DNA of 64,000 nt from Blastobasis lacticolella. Taxonomy: Eukaryota > Arthropoda > Insecta > Lepidoptera > Blastobasidae. The stretch is taken from the NCBI GenBank assembly GCA_905147135.1, contig LR990067.1, forward strand, positions 7,192,001-7,256,000, read 5' to 3'. The notes beneath the pieces were generated by a model, which did no database searches, was not told the DNA's origin, and saw only the letters and a program-made list of their open reading frames with translations. This document shows positions 47,001 to 62,000 of this stretch, in pieces; the first letter of the stretch is position 1, and each line of letters opens with the position of its first letter. The position numbers and the translations under genes were made by a program.

Positions 47001-50000
47001 TATGCTGAATGAGGAAATGAATGGTCATTCAAAATAATAACCATAGCGCTTTGTTATTGACATTTAAGAAGTTATTTTATCTTTTACTAGTGGACCCGGC
47101 GCGACTTCGTACGCGTACACCTATTTTACCCTTACCTACCCTTTTTTTCTTACTTAAAAACCTTCCTCTTGAATTACTCTATCTATTAAAAAAAAACGCA
47201 TCAAAATCCGTTGCGTAGTTTCAAAGATTTAAGCATACAAAGGGACATAGGGACAGAGAAAGCGACTTTGTTTTATACTATGTAGTGATATCGCAGTCTC
47301 GTTATTACAGATACTGTTGCCATATTTGGCAAGTCTTGTAAGATTGGTATTGTGTGGTAATTAAGATGGTTATAAATAGTTTTCACAGAATGGCAATAAG
47401 TATTTCTATACAGCCATTGTGTCACTTAGCCGTGTGGTGACCGGTAGAGTAGAATAGCACCAACCCCTTACACTCGTGGGTGTCGTACTGGCGACTAACG
47501 TTTAGAGGCAAAATATCTAGTCTCCATAAACTGGAAAATGGGCAGCAGCGTTTTTCATTGTTATGTTTGCAACACTGCGATCTCCAACCCGCCTGCCAAG
47601 CGTGGAGATTATGGCAATAACCTCCCCTTTTGCGGGAGAGGCCCAAAGTCCTGTAGTGGACTGTTATGGGCTGTGATGATTGTGTCACTGTATGCTTGTG
47701 GGGTCCGGCAATCATCACCGCCCATAAATCTACAATCCACACATTTAATTTCGTCAAGCGTTAAGCTTGCAGGCTTGCTTCACGATCGTATCAGCCATGA
47801 GGAGATTAACAGGTGAAAAAAGGTCACCTCGAATGAAAGGCTCGAAGGGTAGTGGTAGGCAAGGTAGCTCGCAGAACAGATGGCCAATGGGGTAGTGAAG
47901 TTAAAGAGTTGCAACCTGGCAAGGTGGGCCAACGACCTGGTTAAGGTCACTACCAGCTGAATGCGAACGCAGAGGACTTGCTTTTGTAGAGATCTTTCCA
48001 TTCTTGTCCAACAGTGTCATTCGACTGGTAATTTTTGGACGTTATTGGATTGTGTCCTTTAGGCGCTGTCCTAATTGAAAACGGTCGTGTGATAATGGTC
48101 GTATGACGGACGTCGTCCGAGTAATAGGAGACCTCAAAACCACTACCTCGCACCAATACGGTCATACGACCGTTGCTAATTAGGACGGCGCCTTAGCCGA
48201 ATTTCACCAGCTAACAACACCTTCTCCTCCACAGCATATCGCCGACGTTCAACGGCATCGTATACCCTGCCGGTCTAGGCAGCAACTCCTCCTGTCTCCG
48301 CGAGTATGAGGCAGCCAGGGGCGACCTGCAGTACTCCTTGCCCCTCAGGGGGTGCAACACCATGTCGAAGGATAACGTGAGTAAATTCAATCATTAGATA
48401 CACCAACACTTTTTGAGCAATTTAGTGGGAAAAGCTAACTGCTAATTTCTGCCTGACTGGTATTTTTGTATTTACGCCGGTTATTCCTGACCTGACGGAG
48501 GGTACTCCTGACTTGCCATTTTTGGAAAAGGACATTTATCATTTTTTAATGTAATACGGCAGACTAACAGGCATACGGGCCACCTGACGGAAAGTGATCA
48601 CCGCCGCCTATGGACATCAGCAACACCAGGGGCGCTACCAATGTATAGCCCACCTCTAAGGAGACCTCTAATATACCTCTAGTCATTTATTTGATCATTA
48701 TTTCTCGAGCGAGAGGTAACTATAATAACCTAATGGACAGAAAACGTCAGAAACCCCTGACCAAGTTTACATATACTCAAATATTAATTAAACTACTAAA
48801 CGGATCACAATGAAAGAAAGCTAAGAACTATCTTATTTAAACTGCCTTTTAAATAAAGAAAACGGCATCCAAATCGGTCCATCCATTCAGTCGACAGAGA
48901 GACTAGAGACACACACCTCCACACACAGATAAACACATCTGTTTCCATAGGGAGTTAAAAATATAAATGAAACAATACTTCCCAAAACATGTTTAGTACA
49001 GACTATTTACTCAACTGCTCGTGTTTTTAAAACGTAATAGGCAGTCATCATTATCATCTTGGCGTTAATGTCTCGGTTGTGCTCTGTAGCGCGGGACCGA
49101 AGTCCGCCTTAACCATGATCAAGAATTTGGCGATCAGTTCATTACAGTGGAGCGACTACCATCTGACCTCCGTGACCCTGCTACCAGGGGAACCTGACCA
49201 GATTGGATCATTGTTACACATTCAGTCGCCTGAATGTGCAGGTTTCATCACCAATGACTCTTTTCTGAGTTATGTACATTAGTTGAATTCCAACCGATGC
49301 TCTTACGGTGAGGGAGTGAGGGAGTTTTCCCTGGCTGGATTCGGACTCGGTACCTCTCGCTTACGAGTCGGTAACTCAACCGCTCAGCCACCGACGCTCC
49401 CAATGAAACAATACTTCCTACAAAATCCCTAGTACAGACTATTTACTCAACCGTTCGTGTTTTTAAAATAAGGTAGGCAGTATTGACTGGTAATTGTTTG
49501 TCAGAAAACGATGTCACGACCGCACGCCGTGAGGACATCGGTGGCGTGTGTAGGTAATAATTATTATGATTGTGTTTTTGTTCCGTACTGAGGTTGGACG
49601 TTGGACTGTTCTTTATTCTGTGGCTGTGTTACAAGTAGGTACGTAAGATGGGACATAAGGAACATTTTTTTAAATTAGACTAGTTATGTATTTGACCACC
49701 ATAACATCTGGTGGTAAGTGACGATGCGGCCTTGAAGGCGTCTAGATTAGAATGATCAGCGAACACACTCGCAGGTAACGCGTTCTATTCCTCGGCCGCA
49801 CGCATGGTAAAGGTTGAACTGAAGCGGCTCATGAGAATAGCTGGAAGCTCCATGACATAAGGATGAAGCGCTCGCCCGGATCGCGTTTCCCGCTGGCGGA
49901 AAGGGGCCGGCGAGATGAGAAAATCCAAGAACTTTAAATAAAACACGGTATACGGTGTACGGGGGTGTCAATTACCCCAGTCTCAGAGACCCCAGAACTT

Positions 50001-53000
50001 TAACTAGCCTCAAAAAACGACACGGTGCGTAAGTTGTTTTTGGTTATCTGTCTTGAGAATTTAAGGGTATTGATTCATCTTTTCACATATATTTTTATGA
50101 CAACTCATCCGTGGAACTTGGTAATTCTACGTAGGAATTATGTAACTTAACGTGGTTTTGCGACCTCAACCTTATGCCCAAGGCAGATGCGTCAGGCAAA
50201 AAGCCGGTCACAAGACATGAAGCCAAATTATTTTTAACATGACGCAACAGTGAATTGGTGGCCCCACCAATGATGATGAATGAATGATGATGTAGGTCAT
50301 GATATAGGTAAAAAATAACGTAGGTATATACAAGTAACCCTAACCAAAATGTCATTGATTTGGGATATTTCGAGATAAAGCAACACATTAAAAATAGCAA
50401 ATATAGGAACACAAGAAAACAAAATTAAACACAAAGGCAGTATTATCGCTTTTAGCGATTTCTTCCAGTCAACCTTTAGGAAGAGGTTGTACAGAAAACT
50501 GTAGCCTAACCTACCCATAAGCGTAGGTAGTACTAAATAAAAATTCGTACAAAAAGGGACTTTGTCGTTCCAACAACGTCCATTGCTCACCAAAAACTGC
50601 TTTTTTCTCTAACAATATTATGTTTGCAACGAATACACAAAAGCATAAAGTCACTGTTAAGACTGATAGCTAACCCTTCAAACAAAATACTGTGCCTATG
50701 TTAAGTGTGTAACGAAAACAAAAGCACAAAGGCGCTGTTAGCTAACCCAGCAAACAAATGACGATCCTAACTAAATATTGTTTTACACGCGCGCTACAAA
50801 AAAGGGCATTATCCGCAGTATGCAAACGAAAGATTATTTTTTAGGCATCTTTCAACAATTCTAAATAAAACTCGACTAGATTACATAACAATAGAGGCAG
50901 AAAACGATGGGATGAAGGTTGGATGTGAAAGAGAGTAATATACAATTTACTTCACATGTACTTTATTACGTAATTAATTTTATGGGTTCTTGAAATAAAT
51001 TTTGAGAATTTTATTTTATTTTTTATTTATATGAATAGTGCGTTTATTTTCTCCACAAACTTAAATATTCAACTATATGCATCATCAAATTAGTGTCATT
51101 TTATGGGAGACTGGAGAAATATTTTAATAGAGAGCGGATGTCCGTGACCACCGTGACCACTTACCATCAGGTGACCACTTACACGTTTGTCTGCCACATT
51201 TATAAAACAAAGCCTTACATGTCAAACTTAACACTCATCGTCCAAAGCGCGCGGGGTGTTAAAAAGGAAAAACCTACATACATATAAACAACGTACATAC
51301 ATACATAAAGCTCACGCCTGTGTCCCACAGGTGGGCTACGCAGTGACTATGGATCGCCACTTCGCTCTGTCCTGACACAACTCCCTAGCCTCGCATCCAC
51401 AACTCTTTCATACCCTCCATTGCCACTTCGGGCCCCAGCTTTTTTGAGAACATTACTGATCTGATCAGTGAATCTTCTTCTGGGTCGTCCTCTTAAGGGC
51501 CGGATATCCAAATTCGCGCTGTATACCTCTTTCGTCAATCTTCTTCCATCCATTCGCTCTACATGCCCGAACCATCTCAACATTCCTCTTTCTATTTTCC
51601 TACATACAACGTCACCCAACAATATTAGGTAAGGATTGCCAATATATTTAACATGTATGAATCACATCAGGCACGAAGTTATCACGCCCACCAGAAGTGG
51701 CGAAGGTTATATCACATAGTAGATACATGTTAAGTCATGTAGGTGATATTTGTTTATAGAATTAGTGGTCGCTTCATAAACAAAATGGTGTGGCTGAGGC
51801 TGAAATTCCGTTTAGGAAGTGTCCCGTGGCCACCACATATGGATAAAACAAGAAAATAAATTAGTACTTATTTTCTAAGAAACTTGGACTAATAAATAAA
51901 TAAATTCAAGGAATGGAAGACGTCCACTACTGGGCATAGGCCTCCCCCAGAGAACTCCACAAAGGCCGGCCTTGTGCTGAAAGCTGCTTATGTGCACTAA
52001 AAATCAAAATATCTTAAGAAACAATACAAACATATTAGTAGACTGTTGAAAAACTACCAGACCAAGTTGAAGGCAAATTAACATTTTCATATTCGATCCA
52101 CGCAGAAACTTCTCAACATTTGACATTATCAAATAAGGATTTAATTTGCGAAATCTCGCATAATACGAGTATATAATGACTTAACCATATAAATATGTAA
52201 ATGCATTGAGGTATAATAATGCGTCATATAACTTGTTCAGACGCCCACAAGGACCAGCTTATTACTTACCTAGGAAATGTCATCTTATTTTTAACACTAA
52301 GTAGCTAGTAATCTTGTATACTATGTTGTTTCCAAAGAATCACTTGATAATCCAGGATCTGAAGTGTAATGTGAGATGTTTGAGTTCGCTGTTTTCTGTC
52401 TTCAAAAAGAAATTAGTATCAGAATTTAATAGGTACCCATATTATGGCGATGTAGGTCAGACTCTCAGGATTTCTATTTTTTAAAAGAATACGTTGAAGT
52501 CCATTTCCTGCTCTATTGATGCTTTAACGATTTATTGAAGATATTACTCGCCTTGTACTTTTTAACTGTGAATCAGGTGTGATCGGCAAAGGGTTCACAG
52601 TTGGAAATCATCATCATTATCATCCTGGTTAAATCCTGGTTTCGCTCTTGCGCGGCACGCGAGATCCTGAGGTCCGCCTTGACCATGACCCAGCGACAGC
52701 GAAGCGACTACCATCTGACCTCCGTGACCCAGTTAACAGGGCTACCTGACCAAATTGGATCTTGGTTACACATTCAGTCTCCTTTCAAGTGTTGAACTAA
52801 TATACAAACTCAGAAAAGAGTCATGGTAGGTGCACTGGGGTTCGAACCCAGTACCTCTCGCTTACGAGTCGGACACCTTAACCACTAGGCCACCGACGCC
52901 CACATAATAAGTGTTATCAAACACTAAAACCAGCATTAAATGAAAGCACATCTTTGACGCATTAAGCTTTGAAAGGCTATTACAAAAGCTGTTACATAAC

Positions 53001-56000
53001 GATCACAGGGTATTGGGGCCATCGTATTATGTGTCGTGACTCTGTAATTCCGCTCGATAAATAACTGATTAATATAATAAGATATGTACTGGTTCCGATG
53101 ACCCGAATTCGCGGATTTTGTCTGAGGCCTGCGCAACAATCGACTACTCAAAATTTTTATCAATGTTTTTTATATGTAGCTATGACGCGAGTTAATCCAG
53201 GTTCAGGTTTAAATATCATTTATTCTCATTAAAGACATAATAAGTCACTTACACGAGAATACAATACAGATACGTAGGTATTAATTTAAACATTCGCATC
53301 GCACAGAACATAAATAAGGCACTCACAAAGAATGGAATCTTGAGATAAGTAGGTACCAGATTGTCACTTCACATTACATTTTTAAAAGTCACCAAGTAAG
53401 AACCAACGTTCACAATTACCAAAATTTAAAATTTAATCCAAATTCGTAGTATTTTTATGTAGTTGTGCCGCGACGTAGCCGTGTGATGTCCGGCAGTGTA
53501 GAATAGCACCTTACACTCGTGGGTATCGTACAAGGCGACAAATGATTTTGAGGCACAAAATCTAAGAGACTCCGTGATCTGGAAAATGGGCAGCAGCGTT
53601 TTCCATTGTTATATAACACTGCAATCTCCAACCCGCCTGCCAAGCGTGGAGATTATGGCAACAACGTCCTCTTTCGTGGGTCCCTAAGTCTTATTGTGAA
53701 CTGTGATGATAATGATGATGATGACGCGACTTTGTCCACGTAAATTTCTTGATCTGCCAAAACCTGGATAATGGTCAAGGCGGACCCTCGCGCTCAAGAC
53801 CACAACCGCGATATTGACACCAAGATGGTTCTTTCTACAACATCCGTGTCGATTTTATAATTCAATTAAGACATATTCAATTTATTTCCTTTGACTTGAT
53901 ACTATTACATTGTGTACATCTTTGGTGTTGGAGGCCAAGATCCACTTTGGGTCGCCGAGCCAGCGCAGTAAGGAAGTAAGTACAAATGTATATGATTTTT
54001 TGTAGCTTTTTTTGTCCAATGGACTTGGCTTTATATGTGATACTCAATACTCAGTTATATCATGTTGTACATACTTACCACATTTACTGCAATATACAAT
54101 ATTAATTGATGGAATGGCTCTGCCGATCACCACACGATATTGCATTACAAAATTGTACAGAAAGTAATAAGCCTCTATTAGGGACACATTCTGCCTTGGG
54201 CATTTTGCCATTCTGCATTGGGGCCTTCTGGGTACATTTCCGCATTCATGGGACCTGGGGCCAATATTTTACCTATTTAAGTAATTTAGAGTAAGGTTTT
54301 TATTGGTAGGTAGTCTTTAATATGTCGTTTATGTGTTATGTGAAAGTAATAATTCCATAACCAGTTACAACCAAACTGCAAGTTCGTGCAAGTTGCCCAG
54401 ACGTACCTACCTGCCAACCATACATACCATACTGGGCTGAGAGAAAGACTTGGCCTTTACCGCGGCCTTGCCACCGGCAGAGAACAGCTGTTGGCTAACT
54501 TTTAATCGGTATATGGGAGTGTTACGCGATTGTCTGGGGCTTTTGTGCCGACAAGTGGACTGGGCCTTTTTTTTTTATACCACTAAGGTGGCAAACAAGC
54601 TAACCTGCCTGATGGTAAGCAGTCACCGCAGCCTTTGGACGTTTGCAATACCAGGGGCATCACCAAGGCGTTGCCGACCCCGTAAAAACCTTTTCACCCA
54701 TTTCTTGAAAAACTTCATGTTGTACTTTCCAAGGAATACCTCTCTAGGTAGTTTCCACAACCTTGGTGTAAGTGTTAGTATATGGGAGAGCGATTGTGTG
54801 TGTGGATTGCGGTGTCCTTTTATTGCTGTGATGTATTAATAACTATACTCTATTATTTTAACTACAAAGTACTGGAATAACGTTCACCTTTCTTATTGGT
54901 TACAAGCCGGCGTTCACATCAACCACCAATCCCAACCACCTATCAATACACGCCGTGAAAGCCGCCTTATCGTACTTAATTTGAATGAACCATTGAGCAT
55001 GTTGTATTCAGACTCAGTATTTTATAGTTAAAAAAATAGAGTATAGTGGACCCGGCGCGACTTACACCTACTTTACCCCTACCTACCCTTTTTTTCTTGC
55101 TTAGAAACCTTCCTCTTGAATCACTCTATATATTGTTGAAAACGGCTTTAAAATCCGTTGCGTAAAAAATCTAAGCGTACATAGGGACAGACGGCGGGAA
55201 ACGACTTTGTTTTATACTATGTAAAGAAGAGTACAACATGGACTTCTTCGAGAAAAGGGTGGACAGGGTTTTTTGTGGTCAACAACATGTGCAAACGTCA
55301 AGACTCTGTACACGAAACTGCTTACCAACACGTCCTTTTTCTACATAACCAAGCAATAACGGATCGACGGATTTAATAGATATGCATTTAAGTAGGCACA
55401 TTAACAGCTACCAAAATGGACTTCACCGGCTATTTTAAACTTAGGTATTAATGTATAGGTATTTTTATTATAACTGTAAATATTTTAATGTCAATTATTA
55501 AATTAAATTTCAATAGTAGGCACCTATAATATAAATAAAAATAAATATTCTTGGATAATTCACACAGCGCCATCTAGCCCCAGAGTAAGTTATCGGTACC
55601 AGAAAACTGATAAACTACTTATATATTTTTAAATACATACGTATTATACATGCACACAGACCCATAACAGAAATTGAAATTCATCATTTCATTTTCTACT
55701 CGGGAGGGAATCGAACCCGTACCTCTGCATGGCGACCGGCATATTAACCTACTGAACCCCGTAGGTCATCAAAATATAACTTGTACCTTGATTAACACAT
55801 AGGCTATTAATTTTAACCCGAAATCAACATGTAGCTCCCACGGGAACAGGCCATGAGGCAACACCGAAACCGAACCAAGCAAAAGCTATAAATAAGAGAC
55901 CAAGGGCTTTCCGTGATCTTAATTCACTAAATACACTCGTAACAACGCAACAAGACACTCTTTCGACGAGCACTTATGCAAATCTGTTGCGCTGCATTGA

Positions 56001-59000
56001 GGCTACAGACTGTTTCGCAAAAATGCAGATTCTCAGGGCAGAGTGTGACGTGTGTGCCAATCTGTATAAGAAACACGTTCAAAACAAAAGGCACCCAAGA
56101 AATATGTAGGTAGATTGAGGTAGTTTGTGAAAGATTGCATGCAATTGAGATGAGGATGTTGAGATGGATGTGTGGTGTGACGAAGTGTCACAGTACGGAA
56201 CGAATACACAAGAGGAAGCCTGAAAGTGGCCCCAATTGCTGACAATATTCAAAGTAGCCGCATGTCATGGTTCGGTCATATTATGCGGAGAAGAAAATCA
56301 TGTCACCAAAAGGGTATTGAATATGAATGTGGGTACGCAGGTAGGGGACAACGAAAAGATGAATGGATTGCATTAAGCAAGAGGCGAACGAGGTAGGAGG
56401 AAGGAAAAAATAAAAAATGAAGAATAAACAGTTAGGCAGTAGGAATGTTGAAAGGAGCCCCCATTTCAACTTTTTTAAAGAGTTGAAACCTTTCGATTTT
56501 TTATTAATTTCTTTTCAGAATGATAAATATCCACTGAAATCACAATGAAAGATTTCCACTATATCCCCCAGTGTTATTCCCATCAGAAGTGTTAAACGAT
56601 GATGGGTTGAATCTTTCCCATGTAAAATATTTCACAAAAAGAGAACAACATTCATTTTTACTAAGAGTGGACTCTATTAATTGCCTTCGTAATCTATTTC
56701 AAGAGTAAATTGAGCAAATTAAGGGTAATTTATATAAAACTTCAAAGGCTGGAGTAATTCCTCGGCGAATTCTCGAGACGCTTTGCCTCAATCTTGCTCC
56801 AACTATTATCCAATTATAGCTGAGTACCTGAAGAGCAATAGTTATCTTGGTGTTTAAAGCGCATACACTTGTTTGGTAATAGTCCATGCAATTGTGGACC
56901 TTATGTACGTAGCACGTCTTTCTAGAATTTGCTTTGTCCGCAATTTCATCGGTGTTGACTTCGATCAAAATGGACAATATTTTCTCTAATTCGTTCAGCC
57001 GTGTATAACAAAGTCCACTCAATAAATGCTGTTCACTTCATAATGCAAAAATAAAAAATAGGCCCCATCGTACATGGAAGCACTAATGATGGAAGCACGA
57101 GTAACAGTATATTTGTCGTAAAGGGATGTATGGAAATGTTAAAAAATCTATTCCTGCGTTTATAATTAACTAGCTGGTGGCCAGCCAAGACTTCGTTCGA
57201 GTGTTGTCCTACACTATAAACCTTCCTTTTGAATTACTCTATCTATTGTTAAAACCAGAATAAAAGGTCTAAGCGTAGGTACATACCTACTATAATAATA
57301 ATCGTGGACAAATTCACACAGCGCCATCTAGCCCCAAATTAAGCAAAGCTTGTTCTATGAGTGCTAGCTAACTGATATACTACTTATATACTTTTTTTTA
57401 AAACATACTTATTATACATAGAACACCCAGACCCGTCACAGAAATTAAAATTCATCATTTCAATTTCTGCCCGGCCGGGAATCGACCGGATGTTGACCAT
57501 TGAACCACTCAGGTCGTCAAAAAAAGATAATGGCCAACAGCGTTTTCTGTTATTCACTTTAAAAACTGCGATTTACTCTTGATCAAGCTATCTACAACCA
57601 CCTTCTATGCATGGAGGTTATGGTAGACCCCTCCACTGATGTGGAGTCTACTAATATAGGTAGGTACCTAATCACACCATAATATGTATAACATTTAAAT
57701 GAGTAGTGCTTTATTTTGCTACTAGTAGACCCGGCGCGACTTCGTTCGTGTACACCTACTTTACCCCTATCTACCCTTTCTTTCCTGCTTTAAACCTTCC
57801 CCTTGAATCACACTATCTATTGTTGAAAACCGCTTTAAAATCCGTTGCGTAGTTTAAAAGATCTAAGCGTACATAGGGACAAACGGCGGGAAGCGACTAC
57901 GTTTTCTACTATGTATACAGGGTGTCCCGTAAGGTTACGATAAGTTGGGATAGGTTCGAGGAAGTCACTAGGGTTACCAGAAAAAATATAAAAAAATGGC
58001 TCTTGGATATTTTTAAAATTATGGAATTTTTTTTTTTATCAAAAATTGAACAACCTGCTGTCGTATTATGAATTAACTAAATAAGTGTTATACTATTTTA
58101 AAATGGTGATAAAATAAGCTAACTTTTGAAGAAACTTGCCAGAGTTGCATAATACATTTTTTTTCAGGACACTGATAAAGTTGAGTGAAATCGTAAATGT
58201 TAAGTCCTTGGCAAGGGAAAACATGATTTTCTTCATGATCTTGGTCATATATGTATTGTTTTTTTTATTTCAGATTGTAGAAAGGTTATTTACGTTTACA
58301 TAACAGTTTTTTATTTTTTTCTAAAGCAATATTTGTAGTCACAACTAATGAAATAGGCTCAACGGGTGTTAAATTTTTGATAAAAAGCAAAAATTTGCAT
58401 GATTTTATAAATATCCAAGAGCGATTTTATTTTATATTTTTCTGGTGACCCTAGTGACTTCCTCGATCACCCTATTCCAACTTATCGTAACCTTACGCGA
58501 CATCCTGTAGATATAGATTGACCTTGGATTGGAAGCTACATTACACCCGTATGCCAAAGCGGATAACTAGTTAAGTTTTAGAAACCGGTGCACCAAATAA
58601 TACCTACCTAAACTTATACCTACTCTACAATCATCTAAAAACAAATCTTCTAAAAACGTCTAGCTTATCCAATCAAAGGTTACAGAATCAGGAAACCCAA
58701 TATTGCTTCATCTATAAGAAGGAAAGTGTCCGTTCTCTTAGAGCACGCTTATTGGCACTCACTCGCTAAGACGATTTACGCAATACAAGAGTTATAGCGC
58801 TTTTATTGTACTCTTTCGGATAATATTTTAAGTAATAAATGCTAATTATTGACGTAAGACATGAGTTAAGACGGCTTTCTGTACATAATGTGGCTTTGGA
58901 GCGCATTAAATGTTGAACTTGTCGTTGTTATGGGTTAAAGTGATAAATATAAAACGTCGTTATTTTCTTCTTTCGAGATTTCACTTAGTTCCTAGTACTT

Positions 59001-62000
59001 CATAACCGGTAATTATGGACAATAAGACAGATTTTTATATATTTTTTGCGATAATGTACCCTTATATCTCTAGATAGAGAGTTCAAGAGCCCTATTGTTG
59101 AATAGCTCGCCTCGATTCGAACAGTTTAAAATTTCATTTCGGCATTAAAATTCAATATTATGATGCATTATAGTTATTTTATTTTATTTATTTAACTATT
59201 TATTGTACACAGTAAAACATACAGGTAAAAACACAATTATAAATGACACAACAGGCACAACTTATTTCTGAAAGAAATTTCTTCCAGCAGGCCTACAGAA
59301 GTGAGATGTTACATAAGAAACGCAGATACGACGTGCACAGTACAGAATAAAAATAATTATGCAACTAGATACATACACATATACATGCTTAAACATATAA
59401 TTAATGCGTACATGCATAATTATATAATAATTACTGATGTTCCTTATATTTGAACCGTACTCTTTATGTGTTGCCAATAAGATTTTGAAAATATTGAAGT
59501 GTTCATTTTCATTTATATTTACTTATTTTAGCCACTTCTGTCCCACTGCAGGGCATGCAAAGAATTGTTCATGCCAAAAATAAATAAATAAAACCGTTTG
59601 TCGAGCTATTCATAATTGGAGCCCTAGGCCGCAAGCCATTGCATTTTATATTACATTGAAACTTAAGTGCAGGAATCGTAATGTGATAGGCGATAGTTAC
59701 CGCTTAGCTGCTTACCATCAGGACGGCAGTCTACTCATTAGTCACTGCGTAATATAAAAAATACAAGGGTCACAAAGTCCACAATATGTCTGCGCGTGAC
59801 CGGCGACCGGACGTGACGTCACGTCCGACGCGAGGGTGCGCACGAATTTCGGAAGGAAACTTGCGGCACTGAATCCATAATCGATAAATCGATCGGACGG
59901 CGATTCGTCGAATTTGATGTGTTTGACTCTGTGGTGACAGTTTAGCTAGGCGTTTGAATTTGGTATCGCTAACGGTATTTTGTTAGATCATTGTACAAAC
60001 GTAATAACTGCAAAATTATGTATGCGGAGTTTTGGAATTAATTTATTTGCCTGTGAGCAAAATTTATGTTCCTGTATATCGTCTCAGTCTTATAGATTCG
60101 CTTTCGAATCTTGAGTCGGCAATTCATTTATTTATCCATAAGTAATTCTTTATTGTACATACAAAGGACAGTAAAAATAGTTATAGCAATAGGTATAGTA
60201 CAAAGGCGGTTTTATCGCTAAAAGCGATCTCTTCCAGACAACCATTAATGTCTACAGGTAATGGTTTATGACGTTAGGACTTGCATTCTTTTTTCGGAAC
60301 AGGAAGAACTGGAGCTCAATTTGTATGACTTAGGTATTAAAATAAGTTATATCCAGGAATTTCTATTCTCCACGTAGTCCTTTACTTTACAGTGGTATAC
60401 CTACTTAATCATACCCATCTTCTTCCAGGACGACGGCACAGTGGAGTACTTCAACAACATCATAGTCCAGCCTCATCTGAGGCTGGTCACCGGCCAAGGT
60501 AGAGGGTACCACGTCCGCTGCCGGTACCGCCGGCGGGATCTGACCAACTTCCACGTCTACCGACCACGGGCTGACAGGCTGACCAACTCGCTGGCTGATC
60601 TTGACAGGTATTCGCTGACTACTTAATTCTTGTTTACTAATATTTATTTATTTGGCCATAAATTTGTAGTATTACAGTAATAAAAATAATCATCTTGGCG
60701 TTAAAGTCCCGGTTTTGCTCTTACGCACGAAGGCCCGGGGCCCGCCTTGACCATGATCCAGATTCTTCGGATCAGGCATGGCAGATCAGGTATTTACAGT
60801 GGAGCGACTGTCTTCTGACTCCATGGCCCTACTACCTGGGGGAACCTGAGTAGATTGGCTCATCGTAACATATTACAGTCATTAATACTAATGCACTACA
60901 AATATTAAATTACATCCGCATAAAAACATTAAAACAAAGTTACTGTATTTATTGAACACTGAATCATTCAATGATTCATTAATAAATAAAAAACACGATA
61001 GCAGATCACCATGACTATGCTAGACCTACATAAACATGTTAAATATTTAAAAAGTCATCCACACCACTGCCCTACGGTGGCTGCGTTGCCTCAAGGACCT
61101 CTATTGTAGCAGCAAAAGTCGCGCGTTGATGTCTTTTGTATGGTGCATCAACTTTTAAACTATTATTATCACACATTTTAAAAGTATGTTCCGGGTGGGT
61201 TTCCACCCGTGGGTGGGTAGGTGGGTAGGAATACCGCGTATCTTTGTTGATGAGTAGCCCGATATTTTCACGTAGTTACATTCATAATGGTCACGGGAGC
61301 TGCGAACGCCGGGCGCTGTTGCTTAGTTAGGTGGTACGCGGCTTACCGCGCACTTATGGTGTGCCATTAAAGAGACATGCAATAAATCTAACTAACTAAA
61401 ATATGTCTTCTTTTACAGCGACGAATACGACGAAGAATCAGGATTGCTGCCTTCAGTCACCATGAAGATTTTCAAGGGGGACCCCGATAATAAGCAGGTA
61501 ATAATTGTGTTCTGAACAGTTGGGGATAACTCCACGCTCGTTCGTAACTGACAATGTAGCCCGTTCTATCGGATGATGATATTGACGGATCCAAGGAGGG
61601 TGTACAGAGCAGCCCTCCCGAATCTACTACCTACCTTCACTAGTTCTTTTATTTTTATTTATCTTTTTATGGAGTCTAACGCAGGAGGTATCTTGATCAT
61701 GTGGAATATTTTTTTGCTTAAAGGTCCCATGTACGTAGATAAATACACTCCGGACTCGATGACCCACCACGACGACCCACTGATTACTCATTTGCTATTT
61801 ACTCGTGACCCATCGACATACTATTAACCAGAATTAGTATTAACATACTAATTTAATGGTGTTCTGTGATTAGCATGTTGTAGGCTAATACCTACAGACC
61901 TAAAGCCTATAGCTACTTAGAGCCAACCCGGATACATGGACCCTAAATACACCTAGGTATTAATAGCCGATGAGGCGGTAAAGTTTTTGAATGGCAACCA

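Noticed and set aside
54450..54839. 129-codon open frame as a gene
   Set aside because: Most of it is the family M repeat found also at 16655 and 28612.
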